Assembly (NCBI GenBank): GCA_020846745.1
Contig: JADLDI010000007.1
Span: forward strand, 1-64,000
Reading direction: 5' to 3'
Source of the DNA: Bryobacterales bacterium
Lineage (GTDB): Bacteria; Acidobacteriota; Terriglobia; Bryobacterales; Bryobacteraceae
DNA length: 64,000 nucleotides
Shown: positions 52,133-60,119 of the stretch, in pieces
Numbering within the stretch: the first letter of the stretch is position 1
How the letters are laid out: every line of letters begins with the position of its first letter
Program-made: the position numbers and the translations under genes
Notes under the pieces: model-generated
Databases searched by the model: none
Seen by the model: only the letters and a program-made list of their open reading frames with translations
Told to the model about the DNA's origin: nothing

Positions 52133-52933
52133 CTAATGCGTCATCGCATAGATGATGTAGTTTACGCCGACACGGTAGGCGAGGGAAGCGTAGTGCTCCG
52201 GATACTGCGGATGGTCCGCCCACTCCCATGCATCGCCCAAATCCATGTTATGGCAGATGGCCACCATCACCCGGCCCTTCTCGTCGTGAATCCCTCGCCA
52301 GCGGGCCTCGATACCGTCGTTCTCATATACCCGGCCCGTATAGAACATCTGAATGCCGGGGACCTGGACACGCTGGTCCAGGTCGTACAGCACATGGAAA
52401 ATCTCTTCTTTATTTTCAAGCTCGACGACCGCCCGGTCCGGGAACACTCGCTGCATGCTTTCCATGAAGATGCTCCACTCGAACGTGCCGTGGAAATCGT
52501 CGGTCATCAAGAATCCGCCCTTCTGAAGGTATTCGCGCATCCGCTTGGCTTGGCGCTCGTTGAGGTCCCAGCGGCCGACTTCGGTGGCGTACATCCAGGG
52601 GAAATTGAAGACGTCGTCAGTGTCGAGATTTACTATCTCTTCCACTGAGCGGGAATGAATGCGGGTCAGGCGCCTCACGCCTTGCAGGAACTGCCGGTCG
52701 GCCTTCGGGTAGTCGGTAGCCCAGCTACCGCCCCCGCGGCCCCAGTACCCGTTCCGCTTCGACTGATACCGAAGCCGGGCGAACTGATATTCCGTCTTTT
52801 CGTTTGCGTCTGCCGGTGTCGGCGCGGGGTTGTCCTCTTCATCGAGGAACGATCGCATTCCGCGCTGTGCAAACAGCGCGCTCCAGACGCCGATTCCCAG
52901 TACAAACAGCACAATTGCGGCGCGCTGCCTCAA
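52133..52933 (-). CDS. DUF4159 domain protein, first gene of the operon
   Basis: A 266-aa exported protein starting at TTG (GGAG and AAGG upstream), with hydrophobic N-terminus AAIVLFVLGIGVWSALFAQR. The DUF4159 core is clear: EYQFARLRYQSKRNGYWGRG, NFPWMYATEVGRWDLNERQA, GGFLMTDDFHGTFEWSIF and RVMVAICHNMDLGDAWEWAD. It has an HTH-less Rossmann-like fold related to class I amidotransferases; function unknown. DUF4159 genes usually accompany MoxR/DUF58/BatA clusters, as here. The leader upstream shows no clear sigma-70 promoter. Confidence 0.85.
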   Translation of the reverse strand: MRQRAAIVLFVLGIGVWSALFAQRGMRSFLDEEDNPAPTPADANEKTEYQFARLRYQSKRNGYWGRGGGSWATDYPKADRQFLQGVRRLTRIHSRSVEEIVNLDTDDVFNFPWMYATEVGRWDLNERQAKRMREYLQKGGFLMTDDFHGTFEWSIFMESMQRVFPDRAVVELENKEEIFHVLYDLDQRVQVPGIQMFYTGRVYENDGIEARWRGIHDEKGRVMVAICHNMDLGDAWEWADHPQYPEHYASLAYRVGVNYIIYAMTH

Positions 52934-53037
52934 TACCTTGCTCCCAACTGCCTCTTACAATACCACAGCATATCCCAGTACCCTTTAGACGCCAGGGTCC
53001 ATGGAAAGGTTTTCACAAAAGCCTCGAACTTTACAAT

Positions 53038-53265
53038 ATGGTGGTGACCTGCTGCGACGAATTGGCGACCTTCATCGACCGCGACTTCATCCGTGTCGGA
53101 CCTGTCCACAAACTTCAGGACGGTCGAATCCTCACCGAGATCGATACCGAGTATTTCTTCGTGTTCGGCTCGCCGCGGCCGTCCTATGTGGGGATGAACT
53201 ACTGTCCGTTCTGCGGACGCGCCCTCTCACGCGACCTGTGGAATCGCGAGAAGAAGAAGCAGTAG
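53038..53265 (+). CDS. small zinc-ribbon-like protein
   Basis: A 75-aa protein; I used the ATG at 53038. It has a Cys pair near the start (VVTCCDELATF) and MNYCPFCGRALSRDLWNREK at the end. Together they could bind one zinc through CC and CPxCG. The middle is a short beta-rich segment (YFFVFGSPRPSYVGM). No strong Shine-Dalgarno is seen. I do not recognise a named family. It ends 4 bp from the convergent FkbH-like gene. Confidence 0.6.
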   Translation: MVVTCCDELATFIDRDFIRVGPVHKLQDGRILTEIDTEYFFVFGSPRPSYVGMNYCPFCGRALSRDLWNREKKKQ

Positions 53266-53268
53266 CCC

Positions 53269-55119
53269 TCAAACCGGCGCGACAATCTCCATAAAATCGA
53301 CCGCCAGGTCGCCAGGCTTCACCTCACGCACCAGCAAACCATCCGTCTCCGTATCGAACCCCAGCTTCCGCAGCACCGCCTGCGCCGGAGCGTTGCGGCT
53401 GGTCTTCTTGAAGTTGATCTCCAAACGCTCGGTCGACAGGTCGCGACTGATCAGGTGCTGGAAAAGCGACTGTTCGATGAACTTGCCCTGCACGCGGCAC
53501 GACAGCATGAAATCGAGCACGCGCACGGCCCCCGCCGACCGCCTGGCCACGCAGAACCCCACGATCCCGTACGAACCATATTTGTCCGAGACCTCCAGCA
53601 CGTACTTCTCAAGCGTCGGATCGTTCATGAACCCGACCACTTCCTCGCCCTTGTACTTCGTGCCCGAAAAGTTCAACTGATTGGTCCGTTGCGCCAGTTC
53701 GGAAACACGCCCCAGGTCTTTCTGGGTCAGGTGGCGGATTTCGAGCTTGATTTCGCACGAGCGCAGAAACCCGGTATAGTCCTCCCCAAAATCCTTGGCC
53801 GCTTCCGAACGAACCATAGCTTCCCGGTACATAAGGCGGCGCCCCTTCGCCTCCGCGCTGCTCGACCCTTTCAGCCGCGGATGTTCGAGCAACCGGAATA
53901 CGTTCGTCTCATCCAGCACCTCCACCTCAGGAAGCGACCCCGACACTTCATCCCGGTCGAACGGATTATCGTCCACAAAGATAAAGGTGTCGATGCCGAT
54001 GCTGATCTCGCTCGCGATCGTCTTCAGGCTGTCGGACTTGCGGCCCCAATTAATCTGCGGATACAGGAAGTACTCTTCGATACCCAGCTCCACCAGTTTC
54101 TCGTGCGCATGCTCGCGCGAGTTCTTGCTGGCCAGCGACAGCAGGATGCCGCGCTCGTCCAGTGCCTTCAACACATCGCGCACGCCATCCTTTAATAGGA
54201 CGTCGCCTTCGAGCAGCACACCGGACCATAATGTATGGTCCAGATCGAACACAACGCACTTGGCCGCGGGCCGCTGCTGCACCTGCGCCGGCTTATCTCC
54301 CGGCTTGGCCGCAACCAGGGCTTTTGAGCGGTCCGCGTAAGTCACAAAGTCGAGCGTCAGGAACACCAGATGCGTAGCCGTCTGGCCGGCGGCGTCAGGC
54401 GCCAGCGACAAATTGAACGGTAGCTTCGTCTCGACAATCCGCTCAAAAGCCGTAAGCGGTATCTCTTCGCGAAAGTAACCTGGTCCGATGACTAGCTTGG
54501 AATTGTACGGGGGCGGCAACTGGTCGGGCCGGACCGACTTCGGCAGTTGCGTCCGGTCCACCGCCATATGCAGGTGCATCGTGAAATCGGTCGAGGTCGG
54601 GTTGTAGCACTCGACGACGAAGGCGTCCGGCCGTTCGGCTTTGGGCCGCCTGAGCAGCCAATCGTTGAACCGTTCGAGCAGGGCGAAGGTCAGATAAGAA
54701 TACCGGATGTCGCCAAACAATTTGTCGCACAGGCGGCCGATCCAATTCGTCACCGGACTCACGGCGCCGGCCGTACGTTCCAGGCGTTTGACCGTGTGTT
54801 CGCCAAACATCGTGGCATTGCCGCGCGCCGTCAGCATGCCCCACCGCTTGAACACCATCTCCGCTCCAGGACCGTTCCCGCCCGGAAACGCCGGATTCGC
54901 GTACATCCCGAATTCCAGCCGCCGGCACCGCCGGTCCGGCCGTGGCTGGTACAGGTCGCAGGTGGAGTAACAGTCGGGTGCGGCGCACTCCGTACAGTGC
55001 TCACCCCAAAGCAGGAAGGCCCGCTCGGAGGCGTTCTGAAACGGAACGTAAGGCTTGCCGGGCTCGGTCCGCCGTTTATTTAGATGAGCTTCGTACTTGT
55101 CGAATTCGTACAGCGGCAT
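53269..55119 (-). CDS. FkbH-like HAD-IIIC / GNAT protein with Cys-rich N-terminus
   Basis: A 616-aa protein. The HAD domain starts near 287 with KCVVFDLDHTLWSGVLLEGD (catalytic Asp pair) and has LSLASKNSREHAHEKL and FIFVDDNPFDRDEV. A GNAT-like domain follows (IGFCVARRSAGAVRVLDFM, KTSRNAPAQAVLRKLGF). FkbH enzymes in polyketide or surface-glycan pathways transfer glyceryl from 1,3-bisphosphoglycerate to a carrier protein. Here the N-terminal ~280 residues hold a Cys cluster (CTECAAPDCYSTC and a later Cys) and an unassigned domain. No acyl-carrier or polyketide genes are adjacent. Confidence 0.8.
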   Translation of the reverse strand: MPLYEFDKYEAHLNKRRTEPGKPYVPFQNASERAFLLWGEHCTECAAPDCYSTCDLYQPRPDRRCRRLEFGMYANPAFPGGNGPGAEMVFKRWGMLTARGNATMFGEHTVKRLERTAGAVSPVTNWIGRLCDKLFGDIRYSYLTFALLERFNDWLLRRPKAERPDAFVVECYNPTSTDFTMHLHMAVDRTQLPKSVRPDQLPPPYNSKLVIGPGYFREEIPLTAFERIVETKLPFNLSLAPDAAGQTATHLVFLTLDFVTYADRSKALVAAKPGDKPAQVQQRPAAKCVVFDLDHTLWSGVLLEGDVLLKDGVRDVLKALDERGILLSLASKNSREHAHEKLVELGIEEYFLYPQINWGRKSDSLKTIASEISIGIDTFIFVDDNPFDRDEVSGSLPEVEVLDETNVFRLLEHPRLKGSSSAEAKGRRLMYREAMVRSEAAKDFGEDYTGFLRSCEIKLEIRHLTQKDLGRVSELAQRTNQLNFSGTKYKGEEVVGFMNDPTLEKYVLEVSDKYGSYGIVGFCVARRSAGAVRVLDFMLSCRVQGKFIEQSLFQHLISRDLSTERLEINFKKTSRNAPAQAVLRKLGFDTETDGLLVREVKPGDLAVDFMEIVAPV

Positions 55120-55249
55120 CGTGCAGCAACTGGAGTGCAGTGCCCGTCACAACCAACCGGCAGCCGACGACTCTTGCAAGTCGTTCGCAGGCGCAATAGC
55201 GCGCCTATGACTCTCACCACGAGTATAGCCGAGTAGCGCACCCCCCTCT

Positions 55250-55302
55250 CCGTTGCAACCTATCCGGTGCCCCCCAACCTCAAATGCGATCTGGCCTAGT
55301 CC
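55250..55302 (+). repeat. 53-bp direct repeat, copy 1
   Basis: It begins CCGTTGCAACCTATCC and ends CTGGCCTAGTCC. It matches copy 2 at 48 of 53 positions with no gaps. Confidence 0.8.
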
Positions 55303-55458
55303 ACACCTTCCGCAAACCGTAAGCCGCGACCATGAGAAAAATCCGCTGAATGCGATTCAGCGCCGCCCCACAGGTTCGGCAAATCGCTGCAAACACGCAC
55401 TGCTCCGGAAACAGAACCGCAACCGTCAGGGCGCGGGCCGCGTTTTTTCTCAATCCCT

Positions 55459-55474
55459 AAGGAAGCGGTGTTCG
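55459..55474 (+). repeat. 16-bp repeat AAGGAAGCGGTGTTCG, copy 1
   Basis: An exact 16-base match to positions 55750-55765. Similar GGAAGCGG text is, from memory, common between genes in related genomes. Confidence 0.6.
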
Positions 55475-55652
55475 TTATTTCCTCTAACCCGGCAAACTAT
55501 CGCAAACCAAACACGATCCCGCGTAACCGTGCCGCCGCGCGCAATCCCGCAGTCCCATCACGCCCGATTCGCTTCCAACCGCCGCTTCCCACAAGCGGGA
55601 GCGTCAGCGACCCGGCCGGCGCACCAAACCGCCCGAAGCCCAATCACCCTCA

Positions 55653-55705
55653 CCGTTGCAACCTATCCAGTTCCCCCCAGCCTCAAACGCGATCTGGCCT
55701 CGTCC
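55653..55705 (+). repeat. 53-bp direct repeat, copy 2
   Basis: It begins CCGTTGCAACCTATCC and ends CTGGCCTCGTCC. It has five substitutions relative to copy 1, which lies about 400 bp upstream. Confidence 0.8.
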
Positions 55706-55749
55706 GTTAACAATTACAAACAAGCACCCTACAACGGAGCCGCGACCGC

Positions 55750-55765
55750 AAGGAAGCGGTGTTCG
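55750..55765 (+). repeat. 16-bp repeat AAGGAAGCGGTGTTCG, copy 2
   Basis: Exact second copy, 291 bp after the first. It sits just past the end of the DUF6351-like gene on the opposite strand. Confidence 0.6.
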
Positions 55766-55805
55766 GCTTTCCCCTCCCCACACGGACCCCTCCATTTCAC
55801 ACCCC

Positions 55806-57779
55806 CTACCGCCGGCCGCCGTACCGCTGCCAAACCACCGGATGAAGCTCCTGCCCCTGGCCCGGCCGCGACCAGTCGCAGACGCCTCCCGGAAAGATCG
55901 CCCGCAACTCGCCCAGTTGCGCCTCCGTCACCGGCTGCTTGTAGTCTGCCGCCGACACGCGTTTCAACGCGCACTTCAGGATATCCGCCGTCAGCGGAGC
56001 GCCTGCCGCCAGCCGCGGATCTCCCGATACCGGATACAGTTCACCGCAACGCGCCGCATCTTCGATCTTCTCGCCCGAAGCGGTCCAGCATGCGTCTTTC
56101 AAATCCGGCGGGCGCTGGCCTGCCGTTAGCCACCGGTCCGCCAACTCGATCACGTTCACGCCCGGCCGTGCATTCGTGAACGTCACCCGGTTGTTGGCAT
56201 TTCCGTTCGCCTTCACCAGCCGCGCGTTCATGATCGACGTCCGGATGGTGTCGTGAATGTTGCCGCTCGCATCGACGTGCGGCCGGTGGTCGATGATCGG
56301 CGCCCGGCTCAGCGACCCGAAGCCCGCGTTCACCCGGCCGGTGCGATAAGCCGTTCTCACCGCGCCGACATCAGCAGCCGACCGCGTAGGAACCATCTTG
56401 CCATCGCCATCAAACCCGCCGATCCGCCGGTTCAGCTCAATGAACTGCTCCGCACTGATCTTGCCCGTATTGAAAGCGGTTAAGCCGTACTGGACACCCG
56501 TGTTGTCGTAGTATGAAGGCGCCGCGCCAGACCGTGTGCGCCCGTAAACGTTCACTTCGTTATCCTGCAACGTGCAGCGCGTGCCCTTGGGAACCGAAGA
56601 GTGGCAGAACTCCGGGTCGATCCACCGGGGCGAGTACCCGGATTTTATCCAACTCGCGCACGTACCCCACACCGCGAACCCGCTCACCGCCTTTTTCTGC
56701 TCTTCCGTAAACGGAACAGGCGACCCCTCGAAGGCGCGTGTGAGCAGCGCGCAGTCCGCCACCGGGGCCACCAGCGTAGTGATGTCCGGATAGCTGGACG
56801 CGGGCGTAATCGCGTCGAGCAAACCCGGATAGTTCTGCGCGATCAGGTGCTGTTGCATCGACCCGCCGCTGCCGCCCGACCCAATCGTAAACGCGGGCGG
56901 GCCGAACGTCTTCGTGAAGTGTTCCTTCACCATCATCATCGTCTCCGCCGAGATCACGTCGTCGCAATTGTTCCCAAAAACGTTCAGCGACGAAGCCGCA
57001 TGGGCATAGCCCTTTCCTAGGACCGATTCACTGATCCCCGCCGGCACCGTCGCCTGGCGATAACCGGCCCGGCAACCGCCGCCAAACGAGTACACCAGCC
57101 GCTTATTCCATGCCCCTGCCGCATTCCACGGATCCGGCGACGGCTTCCCCACCTCGTGAATGATGTCGATGACATAAATCGCCCGATTGATCACCCCCAT
57201 CTCGCGGCGCACGATAAAATCGACCGTGCGTCCGTCCGCAAGCGTGGTTTTCGCGACGTCGCCCGGCACCGCACCGCCCGGCTCAAACGCTTTCCAACCT
57301 CGTTCGCGATCCGTCAACGGGCGCGCGGCTTCGCCGGTAACAGCCGGACGTGGTTCTGTCGACTTGTAGAAATACGTCACCTTCGTCGGTGCGCTGCAAT
57401 TCGCGTCCGTAGGTGCGCCCAGGCCTGCCTCCTGCGTCGTACAAACGAACGGAGTCTGATGCGGGCCGGAGAACACCGGTCCTGTAATCGGATGGTTCAC
57501 CAACGTAAGCTTGCGGCTCTCGCCTCCGCTTTTGACCTTCAGCACATTGCGGCCAACCTTCAAACCTTCAATGCGAGCCAGTAACCGGCCGCCGGCCGCA
57601 GCTTTGAACGCACCCGACACATCGCGGTTATCGAGTTCAGCTTTCACTGTCGAAGCCCCGGTTACCGCGATCAGTGCCGATCCGCCGGTAACCATATCGG
57701 GACGGCTGGACACCACCTCCACCGACAACGACGCCATCAGCGCGAACGCCGTGAGCGAACCAACAAAAAGCAGGCGCAT
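55806..57779 (-). CDS. exported DUF6351 alpha/beta-hydrolase-like protein
   Basis: A 657-aa protein with a signal peptide (LLFVGSLTAFALMASLSVE). It matches the DUF6351 plan: an N-terminal beta domain (RNVLKVKSGGESRKLTLVNH, PITGPVFSGPHQTPFVCTT), then a hydrolase core with LVYSFGGGCRAGY and the nucleophile region FTIGSGGSGGSMQQH, and a tannase-like cap rich in Cys (VADCALL, WGTCASW, CTLQDNEV). IIDHRPHVDASGNIH near the end may supply Asp and His of the triad. Likely a periplasmic esterase; substrate unknown. Confidence 0.8.
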   Translation of the reverse strand: MRLLFVGSLTAFALMASLSVEVVSSRPDMVTGGSALIAVTGASTVKAELDNRDVSGAFKAAAGGRLLARIEGLKVGRNVLKVKSGGESRKLTLVNHPITGPVFSGPHQTPFVCTTQEAGLGAPTDANCSAPTKVTYFYKSTEPRPAVTGEAARPLTDRERGWKAFEPGGAVPGDVAKTTLADGRTVDFIVRREMGVINRAIYVIDIIHEVGKPSPDPWNAAGAWNKRLVYSFGGGCRAGYRQATVPAGISESVLGKGYAHAASSLNVFGNNCDDVISAETMMMVKEHFTKTFGPPAFTIGSGGSGGSMQQHLIAQNYPGLLDAITPASSYPDITTLVAPVADCALLTRAFEGSPVPFTEEQKKAVSGFAVWGTCASWIKSGYSPRWIDPEFCHSSVPKGTRCTLQDNEVNVYGRTRSGAAPSYYDNTGVQYGLTAFNTGKISAEQFIELNRRIGGFDGDGKMVPTRSAADVGAVRTAYRTGRVNAGFGSLSRAPIIDHRPHVDASGNIHDTIRTSIMNARLVKANGNANNRVTFTNARPGVNVIELADRWLTAGQRPPDLKDACWTASGEKIEDAARCGELYPVSGDPRLAAGAPLTADILKCALKRVSAADYKQPVTEAQLGELRAIFPGGVCDWSRPGQGQELHPVVWQRYGGRR

Positions 57780-57817
57780 CGACTCGCCAGTGTATCAGCA
57801 CCCCCAAAAACAAAAAA

Positions 57818-57846
57818 GCGCACCGGCCCGTTTAAGACCGGTGCGC
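57818..57846 (-). terminator. rho-independent terminator of the InlB-type repeat gene
   Basis: GCGCACCGG (57818-57826) and CCGGTGCGC (57838-57846) form a perfect 9-bp stem with an 11-nt loop. On the minus strand it is followed by TTTTTTG. It lies about 20 bp after the stop codon. Confidence 0.9.
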
Positions 57847-57867
57847 AACTTAGAGGGAACCCTCAGA

Positions 57868-59316
57868 TTACTTGAAGTTGCCTTGAACGCTGGTGTCCTT
57901 CGACATCGGCACCGTGCAGGTCAGCGATGTACCGCTGCAGGCCCCCGCCCAACCGGACCACACCGCGCCGGCATCGGGCGCCGCCGTGAGCGTCACAGCC
58001 GTACCCTGCGCGTATTTCGTAGAGCAGTTACCGCCCTTCGTCAAGCCGCAGTTGATACCCGCCGGATTGCTGGTGATCAAACCCTTGCCGGAGCGGGAAA
58101 CCGAGAGAGTGTACAGCGGCAGGAAGGTCGCGGTCGTATCGGCGGTCGAGTCGAGTTCGACGGTGCAGGTCGGCGACGTCCCGGCGCAGGCGCCTGTCCA
58201 ACCCGCGAACACCGATCCCGAATTCGCTTTGGCCGTCAAAGTAAACGCCGTGCCGACATTCACCGTCGCGCTGCAGGCGCCGGGGCAGCGGATCGCGCCC
58301 GGCGCGCCGTCCACCTGGCCGTTGCCGGACACCGTCACCGTAAGCGTCTGCTGGGCCGGAACGTTCAGGTTACCGGCGGCATTCTGCGCACCGATGAAGT
58401 CACCCACTTCGCTATCGGCGGGAGCGTTGCAGAGCAGGTCGGCGCAGACAGCTTCGTGCGTCACCGCATCGTAGGTCCCGGTGAACTTGAAGAACTCATA
58501 GCGGCGCACCACGGCCTTTTTGCCATTGCCGAGCGACCCCTGGTTACGCCTCTGGTTCCGCTTGCCGTTGCCTCCCACCTTGGCCTGAACCAGATACCAG
58601 CTGGTTTCCACCTGGGCAGCTTGTTCCGGCACCACCGGGTTGTCCGCCAGCAGTTCGTCCAGCCCTACCTGCCGGTCGTGTTCCGTCTTGTAGACCTTCA
58701 TCCATTGCGCGTCGCCATATGTTTCGGCCGGTTTCGGCGCGATCGGCGCGACAACGTCAGCGGCGACGATCGGCGGATCGGCCGGCTTGGCCGGAGGCAG
58801 CACATTCCACACCGGCGCCGGGATCGCCACCGGCGTCGAGGAACTGACCAGCGAGCCTGGGTTGTTCGGATCCGCGAACATCCACCGGTACACCGTCTTT
58901 GTCGGGTTGGCCATCGTCCAAACACCAAAGTGTTCACAACCGCTGGTGTCGTAATTCAGTGTGCCCAGCACGCACTGGTGGCCGTTGGTCGGTGTCATGT
59001 TCACCGCCGGAGGAGTAGCCGTGGTGAACTTACCCGTCGCCGGGTCCCACTTCGCCATGTAGCGGACATACACACCGCCGTTGAACGGCACCACGTTCGG
59101 AGCCCCATACCGGTTCCAACTGAAACTGCCGCCGATGCTGGTAACTCCTTGGATCTCGATCTCAAATCCGTAGGCGTCGTGGCCGCTGTCGTTCAGCACG
59201 TCGAAGTTCGATAGCGCCCCGTAGAGCGTTACCGTCGTTTGGCCTTGGGCCACGGCTGCCACCGAGCTGACGGCCAGAAGTAGGGAGGAAACTTTCCGGA
59301 GGTTTTTCTTTAGCAT
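57868..59316 (-). CDS. secreted protein with two InlB-type bacterial repeats
   Basis: A 482-aa protein from the ATG at 59316, which places the signal peptide (VSSLLLAVSSVAAVAQGQ) at the terminus. Residues ~30-310 are a beta-rich unassigned domain (YGFEIEIQGVTSIGGSFSWN, HQCVLGTLNYDTSGCEHFGV). Two 75-80-residue repeats end the protein, each with GxG, CxxxCS, VxLTAxxxxGSxFxGWxGAC and CTV elements (FAGWTGACAGTSPTCTVEL; WSGWAGACSGTSLTCTVPM). This is the bacterial repeat found in surface and secreted proteins. Each carries Cys pairs. A strong terminator follows. Confidence 0.8.
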   Translation of the reverse strand: MLKKNLRKVSSLLLAVSSVAAVAQGQTTVTLYGALSNFDVLNDSGHDAYGFEIEIQGVTSIGGSFSWNRYGAPNVVPFNGGVYVRYMAKWDPATGKFTTATPPAVNMTPTNGHQCVLGTLNYDTSGCEHFGVWTMANPTKTVYRWMFADPNNPGSLVSSSTPVAIPAPVWNVLPPAKPADPPIVAADVVAPIAPKPAETYGDAQWMKVYKTEHDRQVGLDELLADNPVVPEQAAQVETSWYLVQAKVGGNGKRNQRRNQGSLGNGKKAVVRRYEFFKFTGTYDAVTHEAVCADLLCNAPADSEVGDFIGAQNAAGNLNVPAQQTLTVTVSGNGQVDGAPGAIRCPGACSATVNVGTAFTLTAKANSGSVFAGWTGACAGTSPTCTVELDSTADTTATFLPLYTLSVSRSGKGLITSNPAGINCGLTKGGNCSTKYAQGTAVTLTAAPDAGAVWSGWAGACSGTSLTCTVPMSKDTSVQGNFK

Positions 59317-59423
59317 GTGTCTGTCCTGCAGTCCCATATTGCGGCAGGCAGACGTGACGGTTGTCAGGGGCTTGTCAACAAGATGTCAACAATTCTCGCA
59401 AACTTGTAAACTGCTCGTCCGCT

Positions 59424-60119
59424 TCATTTGTAGACCGGTTCCGAGCGCGACGGAACTTCGTAGTCCTGCCCGTATTTGTTCTTGTGCGGCAAGATCAAGT
59501 GGCCCGCATCGATCAGTTCGATCTTCGGCAACGCCGTGGCTTCAGGGCTGATGGTCACCTCGCGTATCGTCGCGGGCGCTGCCTTCGCGGTGGCGCGTTC
59601 ATGCCACACCGCCAGCATGTAGCGGCCGGCCGGAACGTCGGCAATGGCAAACTGGCCCGCCTTGTTTGTTACGGCATAGTAAGGCGTGTTGACTGCAACC
59701 ACAACGGCGCTCATCTCCGGGTGGATATTACAAAAGATGTAGCTGATGCCCGCCCGGTCGAACTTCACCCTCGCGGTGGCGCCCGATTCGTAAAGCCCTA
59801 AATCGAAGCGCTTGCCTTCGAACATCGAAAAGACATTGTGAAAGAAGGGGTCGAGGTTCGGGAAGCTCACCGTGGACCCTATCGGCGCCACCAACACGTG
59901 AGGCAGAAAATGCTTCTTCTTCTGCAGAATCTCAAACGTTCCCGGTTTTACCAGGGGCGCGGACGCGGACCCGAAAGGCGTCAACCACACCACTGCGTTC
60001 GCGCTATCGGCTCCGCCGGCGGCGCCCTGCTTGCGCACAATCGCCACCTGGCCCGTGACACTTACCGTTTGCGCTTCGATCCCGAGAGCGATCGCGAATA
60101 GTAACGCAACGGTTCTCAA
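59424..60119 (-). CDS. exported cupredoxin-like protein with carboxypeptidase-regulatory fold
   Basis: 231 aa if it starts at the TTG at 60119, which overlaps the upstream stop as TTGA; a start far upstream inside the porin gene is implausible. Signal peptide TVALLFAIALGIEAQ. GSTVSFPNLDPFFHNVFSMF and ISYIFCNIHPEMSAVV provide His, Cys, His and Met in the order of type 1 copper proteins. The rest (NKAGQFAIADVPAGRYMLAV) is a carboxypeptidase-regulatory-like beta-sandwich. Such proteins are often labelled methylamine-utilisation proteins. Copper binding is likely; partner unknown. Co-transcribed with the porin. Confidence 0.8.
   Translation of the reverse strand: MRTVALLFAIALGIEAQTVSVTGQVAIVRKQGAAGGADSANAVVWLTPFGSASAPLVKPGTFEILQKKKHFLPHVLVAPIGSTVSFPNLDPFFHNVFSMFEGKRFDLGLYESGATARVKFDRAGISYIFCNIHPEMSAVVVAVNTPYYAVTNKAGQFAIADVPAGRYMLAVWHERATAKAAPATIREVTISPEATALPKIELIDAGHLILPHKNKYGQDYEVPSRSEPVYK

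Larger units (their letters stand above)
55120..55805. other. 686-bp noncoding region with imperfect repeats
   Basis: No convincing gene is present; long open frames here lack start signals and have odd composition. The region holds two 53-bp direct repeats, two copies of AAGGAAGCGGTGTTCG, and a GAGCGTCAGCGAC motif (around 55599) whose complement recurs near 3312. It appears to be an accumulation of dispersed short repeats between two leftward genes. Confidence 0.6.

Noticed and set aside
55253..56179. 308-codon forward ORF across the repeat island
   Set aside because: It overlaps the DUF6351 gene on the other strand, has no Shine-Dalgarno and has Pro/Arg-rich composition typical of a high-GC shadow frame.
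57511..59214. 567-codon forward ORF
   Set aside because: It is antisense to the InlB-type repeat and DUF6351 genes, is Arg/His-rich and lacks any domain signal; a high-GC shadow.
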